Source of the DNA: Nocardioides ungokensis
Lineage (GTDB): Bacteria; Actinomycetota; Actinomycetes; Propionibacteriales; Nocardioidaceae
Direction of reading: 5' to 3'
NCBI RefSeq assembly: GCF_013466985.1
Contig: NZ_CP059164.1
Location: forward strand, 1,745,001-1,809,000
DNA: 64,000 bases
The notes under the pieces were generated by a model. It saw nothing but the letters and a program-made list of their open reading frames with translations. It did no database searches and was not told the origin of the DNA. The translations under genes and the position numbers were made by a program. This document shows, in pieces, positions 21,847-31,747 of the stretch; position 1 is the stretch's first letter; each line of letters begins with the position of its first letter.

Positions 21847-22580
21847 TCAGGTGAGGTGGCGGAACGCCCGCCGGTCCTGCCGCTCGAACCGGCGGTGGGT
21901 CAGCCTCCAGACCACCCGCTGCGCCGCTCGCGCCCTGCGCAGCACGCCGCGGCGTACATCTTCGGGCACCTCGTGCAGGGCCCACGGCACCAGGGCCAGG
22001 AGCCGGCGGGGCTGCAGCGACTCGACGAAGCGGGCATCGACGGCCTCGAACTCCTCGGGCGTGAGGTGGCGCTGGAGGATGCGCATCGCCTCCCGCTCCT
22101 CGTGCGCGAGGTGGCGGCCCAGGCACTCGCGGGCCGCGCAGAGGCGCACGGCGAGGGCGGCGCGGTCGTCGGTCCGGGCGTGGCCGGCCGCGAGCCTCCG
22201 CAGCCCGGCCAGGCAGCTCGCCAGGAGCGGGTCGAGCTCGTCGTGCTCGGCCTCCATCGCGCGCAGGGTCTCCTGCTCGGCCGGGTCGGCCCTCTCCACC
22301 AGCGCCGGCCACAGCCAGGTGTCCTCGCCGTGGTGGTGATGGTGGAGCGCCTCGGCGAAGACCTCCCAGCGACGCAGCAGCGCGCGCCAGGTGGCGAGCT
22401 CGGTCACCGGGGTGCGGGGGACGGCCCGGGCCAGCGCCGCGAGGTCGCGCCGGAAGGCGTGGTGCATCAGGTACATCATCGACAGGTCGACGGGCCCCTC
22501 CGGGGCGTCGGCCTGTCCGGGAGGCGCAGCTGGCGCGGCCACGTGGCCTGCTGGTCGGCTCGGTCGGGCGTCGCGGTCAT
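21847..22580 (-). CDS. Hemerythrin-like domain protein (probable 1-base deletion near its start)
   Basis: A helical protein with the iron-binding pattern MMYLMHHAFRRDL, HHHHHGEDTWLWP, EHDELDPLL and HLAHEEREAM, matching hemerythrin HHE domains that bind a di-iron centre for oxygen, NO or redox sensing. The long frame has no good start. ATG 22580 (MTATPDRAD) has a GAGGAG site 6 bases upstream but is in another frame; adding one C near 22519 (CCC for CC) joins the two. The promoter region carries a SARP-type operator. It converges on the SARP gene with a 24-base gap. Confidence 0.75.
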
Positions 22581-22615
22581 GGTGGGCTCCTCTGGGTCGA
22601 ACGATCGTCAGGAGC

Positions 22616-22660
22616 ACCGTGCGCCCGCCCTCTTGCACCCGGCTTGGGCCCGACTTGGAG
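22616..22660 (-). promoter_or_regulatory. SARP-type operator and -10 region of the hemerythrin gene
   Basis: The repeats TCTTGCAC (22631-22638), GCTTGGGC (22642-22649) and ACTTGGAG (22653-22660) keep CTTG at exact 11-bp steps. On the minus strand 8 bp lead to GCACGGT (22622-22616) followed by GCTCC, as in the oxidase promoter at 18346-18390. Confidence 0.68.
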
Positions 22661-22663
22661 CCC

Positions 22664-22723
22664 GAGCCGGTGTCCGAGCCGGTGTCCGAGCCGGTGTCTG
22701 GGTTGGTGTCTGAGTTGGTGGAC
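22664..22723 (+). repeat. Five tandem 12-bp units
   Basis: The unit GAGCCGGTGTCC occurs at 22664, 22676 and 22688, then decays to GGGTTGGTGTCT (22700) and GAGTTGGTGGAC (22712). The array lies between the SARP-type operator and the MFS gene. It would read Glu-Pro-Val-Ser repeats if the MFS gene began further upstream. Confidence 0.7.
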
Positions 22724-22750
22724 GGTCATGAGGTGAGGTGGACTGCACGG

Positions 22751-23929
22751 GTGCCTGTGGTGTCCGCCGCGCGCAACGCGGTTGCGCTGACCTTCGCCCT
22801 CAACGGGTTCTGCTTCGCCGGCCTGGTGTCGCGGATCCCCGACGTGCGCACCGGGCTCCACCTCGACAACGGATCACTGGGGCTGCTGCTCCTCGCCATC
22901 GCGGCCGGGTCGGTGCTGGCGCTGCCGTCCAGCGGCCGGCTGATCGTGCGGCTCGGCGCGGCCGGCGTCGTACGGCTGGGGGGTCTGTCGGCCGCGGTCG
23001 GGCTGGTGACCTGCGCGGTCGGGGTGGCGGGCGTCGGCTCGGTCGCCGTGACCGCGGTGGGCTTCTTCGCCTACGGCGTCGGCATCGGGGTCTGGGACGT
23101 CGCGATGAACGTCGAGGGCGCCGAGGTGGAGCGCCGCCTCGGGCGCACGATCATGCCCCGGTTCCACGCAGGCTGGAGCTTCGGGAGCATCGCCGGCGCC
23201 GCCGTGGGCATCCCGATGGCGGCCCTGCACGCGCCGCTTCCCCTGCACCTGGGTGGGGCCGGAGTGCTGGCACTCGGCACCGTGTGGCTCCTCGGGCGCG
23301 CCTTCCTGCCGCCGACGGCGGAGCCCGAGACCGCGGGGGTCTCCCGTTCCGCCTGGCGCGAGCCACGGACCCTGGCGCTGGGCGTCATGGTCCTCGCCTT
23401 CGCCACCGTCGAGGGGTCGGCCAACGACTGGCTCTCGCTGGCGATCATCGACGGGTACGGCGCGCGGCACTGGGTCGGCGTCCTCGGCTTCTCGGTCTTC
23501 GTGACCGCGATGACGACCGGGCGTTTGCTGGGGCCGCTGGCGCTGGACCGCTGGGGCCGGGCCCCGGTGCTCTGGGCGACCTGCGCCGTCGCCGCGGTGG
23601 GCATCCTGCTGGTGGTCGCGGGCGGCGGCTGGCTCCTCGTCGGCCTCGGCGTCGTCGTGTGGGGGCTGGGTGCCTCCCTGGGCTTCCCCGTCGGGATGAG
23701 CGCCGCTGCCGACGACCCGGCGCGGGCCGCCGCGCGGGTCTCGGTCGTCTCGACGATCGGGTACGCCGCGTTCCTGGCCGGGCCGCCCCTGCTCGGTCAG
23801 CTGGGTGACCGGGTCGGCACGCTGGACTCCCTGCTCGCGGTGGCGGCGCTGATGGTCCCGGCCGCGCTGACCGTCGTCGCCGTGCGGCCCGCGCGGGTCG
23901 CGCCCGTCTCGGGTTTCGCGGAGACCTGA
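22751..23929 (+). CDS. MFS transporter
   Basis: This membrane carrier of about 392 residues has twelve hydrophobic segments. Typical features are GFCFAGLVSRIPDVR near the N-terminus and IMPRFHAGWSFGSIAGAAVG in the middle, the pattern of the YbjJ-like MFS group. The cargo is unknown. GTG 22751 (VPVVSAARNAVALTF) was taken as start because the hydrophobic part begins there and GAGGTGAGG lies upstream; GTG 22733 is possible. It runs away from the hemerythrin gene and could share the intervening control region. Confidence 0.8.
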   Translation: MPVVSAARNAVALTFALNGFCFAGLVSRIPDVRTGLHLDNGSLGLLLLAIAAGSVLALPSSGRLIVRLGAAGVVRLGGLSAAVGLVTCAVGVAGVGSVAVTAVGFFAYGVGIGVWDVAMNVEGAEVERRLGRTIMPRFHAGWSFGSIAGAAVGIPMAALHAPLPLHLGGAGVLALGTVWLLGRAFLPPTAEPETAGVSRSAWREPRTLALGVMVLAFATVEGSANDWLSLAIIDGYGARHWVGVLGFSVFVTAMTTGRLLGPLALDRWGRAPVLWATCAVAAVGILLVVAGGGWLLVGLGVVVWGLGASLGFPVGMSAAADDPARAAARVSVVSTIGYAAFLAGPPLLGQLGDRVGTLDSLLAVAALMVPAALTVVAVRPARVAPVSGFAET

Positions 23930-23930
23930 C

Positions 23931-24143
23931 ATGCCCTGGTGGCTTGTGCCGACCGTCCTCGGCCTGGGGTCCGTGGTCGGCGGCGCCCTGGTCGTCCGGC
24001 GGGGACGACGGATCGCCGCCGCCGGCGGCGACCGCGGCCAGGCGGTCCGGGGCGCGACGCTGATCGTGCTGGGGACGATGCTGGTGACCTCGGGGTGCAC
24101 CGCGGCGGCCGTGGTCGGCATGCTCTCCTACGCGCTGAGGTGA
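23931..24143 (+). CDS. Small two-helix membrane protein
   Basis: The 70-residue protein MPWWLVPTVLGLGSVVGG has two hydrophobic helices separated by a basic linker (RRGRRIAAAGGDRGQAVRG). It starts 1 base after the MFS stop, so it is cotranscribed. No family is recognised. The codon pattern is normal, so it is probably real. Confidence 0.6.
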   Translation: MPWWLVPTVLGLGSVVGGALVVRRGRRIAAAGGDRGQAVRGATLIVLGTMLVTSGCTAAAVVGMLSYALR

Positions 24144-24156
24144 GGCCACAGCACCT

Positions 24157-24248
24157 CGCCGAGTCGGCGCTCGTTGACACTCGGGTGGCGTCAACCTGCG
24201 CCGACTCGGCGTTGCGCGGCGTCAATCTGCGCCGAGTCGGCGTTGCGC
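24157..24248. repeat. Cluster of palindromic REP-like repeats
   Basis: The palindrome CGCCGAGTCGGCG occurs at 24157-24169 and 24230-24242, with the variant CGCCGACTCGGCG at 24199-24211. Two full 31-bp units (24187-24217 and 24218-24248) are in tandem and differ at two positions; the first copy is inverted and partial. They fill the gap between two convergent genes and may also end transcription. Confidence 0.7.
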
Positions 24249-24250
24249 GA

Positions 24251-25003
<753 letters not shown>

Positions 25004-25007
25004 GTCG

Positions 25008-25808
25008 TCACCGGGCCCTCTGCTGACGCTTCTCGAGCAACGCGACCAGGCGCGTCAGCGGCAGCGTGATGATCAGGTAGAGGATGGCGGCCTGGATCAG
25101 GCTCGTGGACGTGCCCGCCGTCGGCCCGGAGGTGGTGAGGTCGCGAGCGACGCTGGTCAGCTCGCGCTGGCCGACCTGGACACCGATCACGAACAGCAGC
25201 GCCGTGTCCTTGATCAGCAGCACGAACTCGTTGGTGAGCGGCGGGATGACGATGCGCAGGGCCTGGGGGAGCACCACCGAGAGCGTGGTCCGTCCGGCGC
25301 TCATGCCCAGCGACCTGGCCGCCTCGGTCTGCCCCTTGGGCACCGCCTGGATGCCGGCGCGCAGGGTCTCGGCCATGTAGGCGCCCGCCACCAGGATGAG
25401 CCCGATCAGGCCGGCACCCACGAGGCCGCCCGGAGGTTGCCAGTTGAAGGCGATCGGGACGCCGAACGCCATCACCAGGATGACGATCAGCGCCGGGAGC
25501 CCGCGGAAGAACTCGATGTAGCCCGTCGCCAGCCACCGGTACGGCGCGACCGGCGACAGCTTCATCAGGGCGAGGAAGATCGCCAGTCCGAAGCCGAAGA
25601 CGAAGGCGACGAGCGTGTAGACGATCGTGTTCTTGACGCCGATCGTGATGAGGTCGCCCCAGTTGCCGCCACGCTTCCAGCCTGCGGGGTCGAAGAAGTT
25701 CGCCTTGACGGCGCTCCAGTCGATGAGTGCCCCCGCGAGGACGACGGCGAGGACGAGGACGGCGTAGAGGATCGCGTCGGTGAGCTTGCGCTTGGTGGTG
25801 CGCTTCAC
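25008..25808 (-). CDS. Polar amino-acid ABC transporter permease
   Basis: The 266-residue membrane protein has about five helices and the ABC coupling loop [20 protein letters not shown]. The [12 protein letters not shown] segment is typical of the His/Glu/Gln permease group. It probably works as a homodimer, since only one permease gene is present in the operon. It lies 40 bases after the binding-protein gene. Confidence 0.92.
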   Translation of the reverse strand: MKRTTKRKLTDAILYAVLVLAVVLAGALIDWSAVKANFFDPAGWKRGGNWGDLITIGVKNTIVYTLVAFVFGFGLAIFLALMKLSPVAPYRWLATGYIEFFRGLPALIVILVMAFGVPIAFNWQPPGGLVGAGLIGLILVAGAYMAETLRAGIQAVPKGQTEAARSLGMSAGRTTLSVVLPQALRIVIPPLTNEFVLLIKDTALLFVIGVQVGQRELTSVARDLTTSGPTAGTSTSLIQAAILYLIITLPLTRLVALLEKRQQRAR

Positions 25809-25848
25809 GAGCCAACCCTCCGGGACTCCGCCGAGGCCTGCTGCGCCG

Positions 25849-26637
25849 TCAGCTGGGCGAGAAGTACTTGTTGTAGAGCTGGTCGTAGGTGCCGTTGCTG
25901 CGCATCTTCTTCAGCTGCGCGTTGACGTCGTTGACCAGCGCGGTGTTCCCCTTCTTGATGGCGATGCCGTACTGCTCGTTGGTGGAGTAGGTCTGGACGA
26001 TGGTGAAGCCACCGTCCTGCTGGTGGTTCAGGTTCACCGGCAGGTCCTGGAGCAGCGCGTCGACCTGCCCCGCCTTGATCGCCTGGTACATCTCCGCGTC
26101 GCTCGGGAAGCTCACGATGTCCGCGCCGGTGGCGTTCTCCTCGGCATAGGTCTTGCCGGTGGTTCCCTGCTGGACGCCGACCTTCTTGCCGGAGAGGTCG
26201 TTGATGCTCTTGATGTCGGAGCCGTTCGGGACCAGGAGCGACTGCTTCGAGTCGTAGTAGCCGTCGCTGAAGTCGAGGTTCTGCTTGCGGTCCGGGGTGA
26301 TCGTCATCGCGCTGGCCACGATGTCGCACTGGCCGGAGTTCAGCGCCAGGCCGCTCTGCAGCGGGTCGAACGCGGAGTCCTTGACCACCAGCTTGAGGTT
26401 CATGCCCTTGGCGATCTCGGAGATGATGTCGATGTCGAACCCCTTGAACCCGGTGGGGGAGGACTTGTCGAAGTCCTCGAACGGCGGGTAGGGGACGTCG
26501 GAGCAGTCGGTGAGGGTGCCCGACGTGATCAGCTTGGCCCCGCTGGACGTGGTGCTGCCGCCCCCTCCGCCACACGCGGAGAGCGACAGACCGAGCAGGG
26601 AGGCGGCCAGGACGACCGCGGTGCGGCGTGCCTTCAT
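25849..26637 (-). CDS. Amino-acid ABC transporter substrate-binding lipoprotein
   Basis: The 262-residue family 3 solute-binding protein has a lipoprotein signal ending LSLSAC (Cys22). Marks are PPFEDFDKSSPTGFKGFDID, IISEIAKGMNLKL and GQCDIVASAMTITPDRKQ. The C-terminal lobe contains NEQYGIAIKKGN. TAGCGT ends 6 bases before ATG 26637, giving a leaderless start. It is first in a three-gene uptake operon for a polar amino acid, perhaps glutamate or glutamine. Confidence 0.92.
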   Translation of the reverse strand: MKARRTAVVLAASLLGLSLSACGGGGGSTTSSGAKLITSGTLTDCSDVPYPPFEDFDKSSPTGFKGFDIDIISEIAKGMNLKLVVKDSAFDPLQSGLALNSGQCDIVASAMTITPDRKQNLDFSDGYYDSKQSLLVPNGSDIKSINDLSGKKVGVQQGTTGKTYAEENATGADIVSFPSDAEMYQAIKAGQVDALLQDLPVNLNHQQDGGFTIVQTYSTNEQYGIAIKKGNTALVNDVNAQLKKMRSNGTYDQLYNKYFSPS

Positions 26638-26722
26638 GCCGTCACGCTAGGCCCGAAGAACCCCGTGCGCCTCGTCCGGAGCGGGCGATGGGGCTACCCC
26701 GTTCTGGGTACGGGCGCCGGGG

Positions 26723-27295
26723 TCAGCGCTCCCCGCCGGGCACCCACAGCACGTCGCCGGCCGCGCGGTTGGCGTGGCGGGCCAGGATGAACAGCAGGTC
26801 GGAGAGCCGGTTGAGGTAGGTGATCGCCAGCTCGTTCATGGTCTCGGCGTGCTCGCCGTAGGCCGCCCACGCGGACCGCTCCGCACGGCGTACGACGGTG
26901 CGCGCGACGTGGAGCAGGGCGGCACCGGGGGTGCCGCCGTTGAGGATGAAGGACCGCAGGTTGGGCAGCTCGGCGTTGTAGTGGTCGCACCACTGCTCGA
27001 GCCGGTCGACGTACTCCTGCTCGATGCGCAGCGGGGGGAACTCCGGGTTCTCCACGACCGGGGTGCAGAAGTCCGCGCCCACGTCGAAGAGGTCGTTCTG
27101 GATCCGGGTCAGCACCGCGACCACGTCCTCCTCGAGGTCCCCCTGCGCCAGGGCCACCCCGAGGTGCGCGTTGGCCTCGTCGACGTCGGCGTAGGCGTGC
27201 AGGCGCAGGTCGTTCTTGGTGGTGGTGCTCATGTCGCCCAGGCGGGTCTCGCCGTGGTCGCCGGTGCGCGTGTAGATCCGGGTGAGGTTGACCAT
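26723..27295 (-). CDS. Cob(I)alamin adenosyltransferase (PduO type)
   Basis: The 190-residue enzyme moves the adenosyl group of ATP onto cob(I)alamin, making coenzyme B12. Family marks are IYTRTGDHGETRLGD at the N-terminus, DEANAHLGVA, and the ATP-binding RTVVRRAER followed by YLNRLSDLLFILAR. It lies close to the B12-dependent ethylmalonyl-CoA mutase and in the same window as another mutase and their MeaB chaperone, so it likely supplies their cofactor. TACTCT ends 6 bases before ATG 27295, so it appears leaderless. Confidence 0.92.
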   Translation of the reverse strand: MVNLTRIYTRTGDHGETRLGDMSTTTKNDLRLHAYADVDEANAHLGVALAQGDLEEDVVAVLTRIQNDLFDVGADFCTPVVENPEFPPLRIEQEYVDRLEQWCDHYNAELPNLRSFILNGGTPGAALLHVARTVVRRAERSAWAAYGEHAETMNELAITYLNRLSDLLFILARHANRAAGDVLWVPGGER

Positions 27296-27446
27296 GAGGG
27301 GAGAGTAGACGCCTCCCGAGCGACCGCGAACTTTTCGGGATCTTCAGGCAACCCAACCGGGGTGAGCAGCGTCATAGTGGGTACAGAGAGGACATCGACG
27401 GGGAGAAGCCGGGGTATCTCTGGCCCTGGGGGAACGGCGACAGACG

Positions 27447-27755
27447 ATGGACATCATGACCGACGGTCCGACGCTCGTGCTCAGCGGGGACTTCGACGTG
27501 CGCAGCACCTGGCGGGTGCGCCAGGCACTCTACGACCACCTCGAGGGCCACGACGAGGACGTGGTCGTCGACCTCACCGACGTCGACAGCGTCGACGTCA
27601 CTGCACTGAAGGTGCTCGCCGTAGCGACCCGCGAGGCGAGCCGTGCCGGACACCACCTCACCCTGCGCGGCTGCGGGCCCGCGGTGCGCCGCCTGCTGCA
27701 CCTCTCGCACCTGATCCGCGTCGTCGAGGTCGAACGGGTCGCCCGGTCCGCGTGA
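27447..27755 (+). CDS. STAS-domain anti-sigma-factor antagonist-like protein
   Basis: The 102-residue single STAS domain has LVLSGDFDVRSTWRVRQAL and VVVDLTDVDSVDVTALKVLA. The usual phospho-Ser of SpoIIAA-like proteins is in the D-S-V-D region (DVDSVDVTAL), which is a little altered. It would bind an anti-sigma factor or act in a partner-switch module, but no kinase partner is adjacent. Start ATG 27447 or the in-frame ATG 27456 are both possible. Confidence 0.75.
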   Translation: MDIMTDGPTLVLSGDFDVRSTWRVRQALYDHLEGHDEDVVVDLTDVDSVDVTALKVLAVATREASRAGHHLTLRGCGPAVRRLLHLSHLIRVVEVERVARSA

Positions 27756-27844
27756 GGCCGGTCCGCGTGAGTCCCGGCAACGTGTCGGACATCCCACACC
27801 GAGGACCGGTTACCTCCGAGTAGTTCTCGTCCTACGCTCGGACC

Positions 27845-29879
27845 ATGACCGAGACGGACCGTCCCGCCAAAGACCGCCCCTGGGTGATGCGCACCTACGC
27901 CGGCCACTCGACGGCCGCGGCGTCCAACGAGCTGTACCGCACCAACCTCGCCAAGGGGCAGACCGGCCTCTCGGTCGCCTTCGACCTGCCGACCCAGACC
28001 GGCTACGACCCCGACTCGCCGCTCGCGCGCGGCGAGGTCGGCAAGGTGGGCGTCCCGGTGCCGCACCTCGGGGAGATGCGTCGCCTCTTCGAGGACATCC
28101 CGCTGGTCGAGATGAACACCTCCATGACGATCAACGCCACCGCGATGTGGCTGCTGGCGCTCTACCAGGTCGTGGCCGAGGAGCAGAACCCCGACCTGGC
28201 CCCCGGGGAGGTCGCGGCGAAGCTGGCCGGCACCACCCAGAACGACATCATCAAGGAGTACCTCTCCCGCGGGACCTACGCCTTCCCGCCCGAGCACTCC
28301 ATGAGGCTGATCGGCGACATGATCGCCTACACGGTCCACCGGATCCCCAAGTGGAACCCGATCAACATCTGCAGCTACCACCTGCAGGAGGCCGGGGCCA
28401 CGCCGACGCAGGAGCTCGCCTACTCCCTGTGCACCGCGATCGCGGTCCTCGACCAGGTCAAGGCGTCCGGCCAGGTCTCCGAGGACGACTTCGAGAAGGT
28501 CGTCGGCCGGATCTCCTTCTTCGTCAACGCCGGGGTCCGGTTCATCGAGGAGATGTGCAAGATGCGCGCCTTCGTCGAGCTGTGGGACGAGATCACCCGC
28601 GAGCGGTACGGCGTGCAGGACCCGAAGATGCGGCGGTTCCGGTACGGCGTCCAGGTGAACTCACTCGGCCTGACCGAGGCCCAGCCCGAGAACAACGTCC
28701 AGCGGATCGTGCTGGAGATGCTCGGCGTGACCCTCTCCAAGGGGGCCCGTGCGCGGGCGGTCCAGCTGCCGGCGTGGAACGAGGCGCTCGGCCTGCCCCG
28801 GCCCTGGGACCAGCAGTGGTCGCTGCGCCTGCAGCAGGTGCTCGCCTTCGAGTCCGACCTCCTGGAGTACGACGACATCTTCGACGGCTCCCCGGTCATC
28901 CAGAAGAAGGTGACCGAGCTCGTCGAGGGCGCCCGTGCCGAGATCGACCGCGTCCAGGCCATGGGCGGTGCCATCGCCGCCGTGGACTCCGGCTACATGA
29001 AGCAGGAGCTCGTCTCCGCGCACGCAGCCCGGCGGGCCCGGATCGAGTCCGGCGAGGAGAAGATCGTCGGGGTCAACATCTACGAGACCACCGCGCCCTC
29101 GCCGCTGACCGCCGACCTCGACCGCCATCCAGACCGCGGATCCGGCGGCCGAGCAGGCAGCGCTCGACAGCGTGGCGGCCTGGAAGGACCAGCGCGACGA
29201 GGCCGAGGTCGCCGACGCCCTGGCGAAGCTGGCCGAGGCGGCCAAGACCGACGCCAACCTGATGGGTCCCACCCTGGTCGCCGCCCGCGCCGGGGCCACG
29301 ACCGGCGAGTGGGCGGGCGCCCTGCGCGAGGTCTTCGGCGAGTTCCGCGCCCCCACCGGGGTCAGCGGTGCCGTCGGCGTCTCCGAGGCGATCGGGGAGG
29401 CGGGCGCCGAGCTCGCGGCCGTCCGCGAGAAGGTCAGGGCCACCGGGGACGAGCTCGCCGGGAACAAGGGCGGCCGGCTGCGGCTGCTCGTCGGGAAGCC
29501 CGGCCTCGACGGCCACTCCAACGGCGCCGAGCAGGTCGCGGTCCGCGCCCGCGACGCCGGCTTCGAGGTCATCTACCAGGGCATCCGCCTCACTCCGGAG
29601 CAGATCGTCTCGGCCGCGGTGGCCGAGGACGTGCACTGCGTCGGCCTCTCGATCCTGTCCGGGTCCCACATGGAGCTGGTGCCCGCGGTCCTCGACGGCC
29701 TGCGCGAGGCGGGTCTCGGAGACGTCCCGGTCATCGTGGGCGGCATCATCCCCGACTCCGACGGGCGCCGCCTCCGCGAGCTGGGCGTGGCCGCGGTCTT
29801 CACGCCCAAGGACTTCGGGCTCACCGAGATCATGGGCGGCATCGTCGACGTGATCCGTCGCGCCAACGACCTGGACTGA
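27845..29879 (+). CDS. ecm: Ethylmalonyl-CoA mutase, B12-dependent (split by a 1-base insertion)
   Basis: Ecm (MeaA in Streptomyces) turns ethylmalonyl-CoA into methylsuccinyl-CoA. The catalytic barrel starts PWVMRTYAGHSTAAASNELY and contains AKGQTGLSVAFDLPTQTGYD and NICSYHLQEAGATPTQELA, more like Ecm than methylmalonyl-CoA mutase. The C-terminal B12 domain has DGHSNGAEQ with the cobalt-binding His, LSILSGSH and VGGIIPD. The frame shifts near 29128 after PLTADLD; removing one C rejoins it to AIQTADPAAEQ. TACGCT ends 6 bases before ATG 27845. It pairs in the pathway with ccr and the epimerase in this window. Confidence 0.9.
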
Positions 29880-29902
29880 GCCCGGGCCGCTAGCGTCGGG
29901 GG

Positions 29903-30510
29903 ATGAGCTCGCTCCAGTGCCCGGCACGGGTCTTCGTCGCGCGCCACGGTGAGGCGGCGTACGAGACCGAGCTCGTCACCGACGACGGCGGCAGCCTCAC
30001 CCCTGACGGTCGTGAGCAGGCGCGGCGTCTGGCCGAGCGGCTGCGTGACGCCCGGATCTCTCGGGTCTGGACGAGCTCGATGTCGCGGGCGGTGCAGACG
30101 GCCGAGATCGTGGCCGCCGAGCTGGGGGTGGACGTGCTGGTCCGCGAGGGTCTGCGTGAGTACGCCGTGGGGGACCTGGCCGGCACCACGCTGAACGAGC
30201 GTGCGTACGCGGGCGCGGCGTTCGACGCGTGGCTGGGTGGCGACCCCGAGGCGCAGATCCCGGGCGGGGACCGCATCGACGAGTTCGTCGCGCGCGTCAC
30301 CGGCTCGCTGGAGGAGGTGGCCGACCAGCACCCGGCGAGGCGGTCCTGGTCGTCAGCCACGGCGGCGCCATCCTGGCCGCGCTGCCACCGCTGGTCGGGA
30401 TCCCGCCGGAGCGGGTCCGCGGGCTGACGCTGCCCAACTGCGGCGTGATCGAGGTGGAGGCGGACGCCGACGGGTGGCGCCTGGTCCGCTGGGACGGCGA
30501 CGGAGCCTGA
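29903..30510 (+). CDS. Histidine phosphatase family protein (split by a 1-base deletion)
   Basis: A phosphoglycerate-mutase-like phosphatase of about 202 residues. The catalytic RHG motif is VARHGEAAY near residue 15, WTSSMSRAVQTAEIVA is typical, and the second His is in VVSHGGAILAALP, which appears one frame over after a break near 30336. One G restored (CCCGGG) rejoins the frames. TAGCGT ends 6 bases before ATG 29903. The substrate is unknown. Confidence 0.85.
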
Positions 30511-30532
30511 TCAGCCCAGTGTCAGCCCGGTA

Positions 30533-31603
30533 TCAGCCCGGGAGGCCGGACAACCAGTCCAGCACGCGAGCCCGGGTCCGGGCCGCCGACCGCTCCAGCG
30601 GCAGCGCGCTGCCCGCGCCCCTGACGGTGTGCGACGTGACGCCGGTCGAGGACGTGTAGGACTGGCGCTGCTGCTTCACCGCGGTGCCGCGGTTGAGGGC
30701 GTCCCGCCCGCCGAAGAGCAGCAGCACCGGCGCCTCGACCTGACGGGCGGTGAGCGCCGACGTCGCGGCCATCTGGCCCAGGCTCAGCGAGTCCCCGCAC
30801 GGGTGCTCGTCGCGACGGGCGAGGGCCGCCCGCTGGACGGAGCCCGGGGCGGTCCGGAAGAGCAGGCCGCGGTAGTCCTTGCCGCTGGTGCCGAACTTCA
30901 CGTAGTCCTCACCGCTGGCGCAGGTGGCCGACTGGCGCGAGGCCTCGTCGACCGCGCGGGAGGAGGCGCCGCTGTCGGTCCACGACATCAGCACCAGCCC
31001 GTCCACGTCGTCGAAGGTCGCGGCCTCCACCTGGGCGATCGCGGCGCCCACCGAGTGACCCTGGACGACGACGTGCTCCGCCGCCGGGGTGCCCCGGGTG
31101 GAGTCACGGAAGTCGTAGCTGCCCGACCGCAGGTGCTGCACGACCTGGTGGAGCATGTCCGCCTGGGCTCCCAGGCAGGTGGCGTTGCCGTCGCCGAGCC
31201 TGCTGGCGCCGTACCCGAGGCGGTCGAGGACCAGCGAGGTCTCGCCGGACCGTGCGAGCCGGCCCGCGTAGTCGTACGCCGGGTGGCCGCGCAGGTGCCA
31301 GAACCACGAGCCGGTGGCGAGGTCGTGCACCAGCACGTTCAGGCGGGGGACGCTGGAGCCGAGCACCTCGCGACGCGGTCCGACCAGCTCGGCGCGGAGC
31401 ACGTAGGACTTGTCGTCGGGCGCGCACGCCACGGGCGTCGCATTGGTGTTCTCGACGTGGAACACGACGTCCCGGCTGACCACCTCCGACCCGTGACCGG
31501 TGCCCGCCTCGGCGGGGGAGAGGGGGAGGAGCGTGAGGGCGCCGGCGAGGAGGGCGGCGGACCCGGCCAGCGAGGTCAGGGCGGTCGGGAACGGTCTGCG
31601 CAC
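30533..31603 (-). CDS. Secreted alpha/beta hydrolase
   Basis: A 356-residue exported hydrolase. A signal peptide (RRPFPTALTSLAG to SPAEAG, about 35 residues) is followed by a lipase-like fold with the nucleophile elbow GHSVG and the Asp in LLLFGGRDALN. GTG 31603 was selected because AAGGAG lies 8 bases upstream; the long upstream frame codes for nothing recognisable. Four Cys in the mature part may form disulfides. The substrate, probably an ester, is unknown. Confidence 0.8.
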   Translation of the reverse strand: MRRPFPTALTSLAGSAALLAGALTLLPLSPAEAGTGHGSEVVSRDVVFHVENTNATPVACAPDDKSYVLRAELVGPRREVLGSSVPRLNVLVHDLATGSWFWHLRGHPAYDYAGRLARSGETSLVLDRLGYGASRLGDGNATCLGAQADMLHQVVQHLRSGSYDFRDSTRGTPAAEHVVVQGHSVGAAIAQVEAATFDDVDGLVLMSWTDSGASSRAVDEASRQSATCASGEDYVKFGTSGKDYRGLLFRTAPGSVQRAALARRDEHPCGDSLSLGQMAATSALTARQVEAPVLLLFGGRDALNRGTAVKQQRQSYTSSTGVTSHTVRGAGSALPLERSAARTRARVLDWLSGLPG

Positions 31604-31747
31604 GAGGAGGGCTCCTTGTTGAATGCGTGTCAATAAGGCGACGACGTCAAGGATGCCATACCGGCGGTACGTGTCGCCGCCGCGGCAGGTGGGACGAAGG
31701 GTGCGGATGTGACCCGGGTTACGCAACCGTAGGACAGACTCTCACCC

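Noticed and set aside
27360..27446. GGGTAC and GGGTAT before the STAS gene as stress-sigma (SigB/SigF type) -10 boxes
   Set aside because: No GTTT-like -35 at 13-16 bases upstream was found for either.
27760..27845. Cobalamin riboswitch before ecm or the IcmA-like gene
   Set aside because: Both genes appear leaderless, so there is no leader to hold a riboswitch; no B12-box-like sequence was seen.
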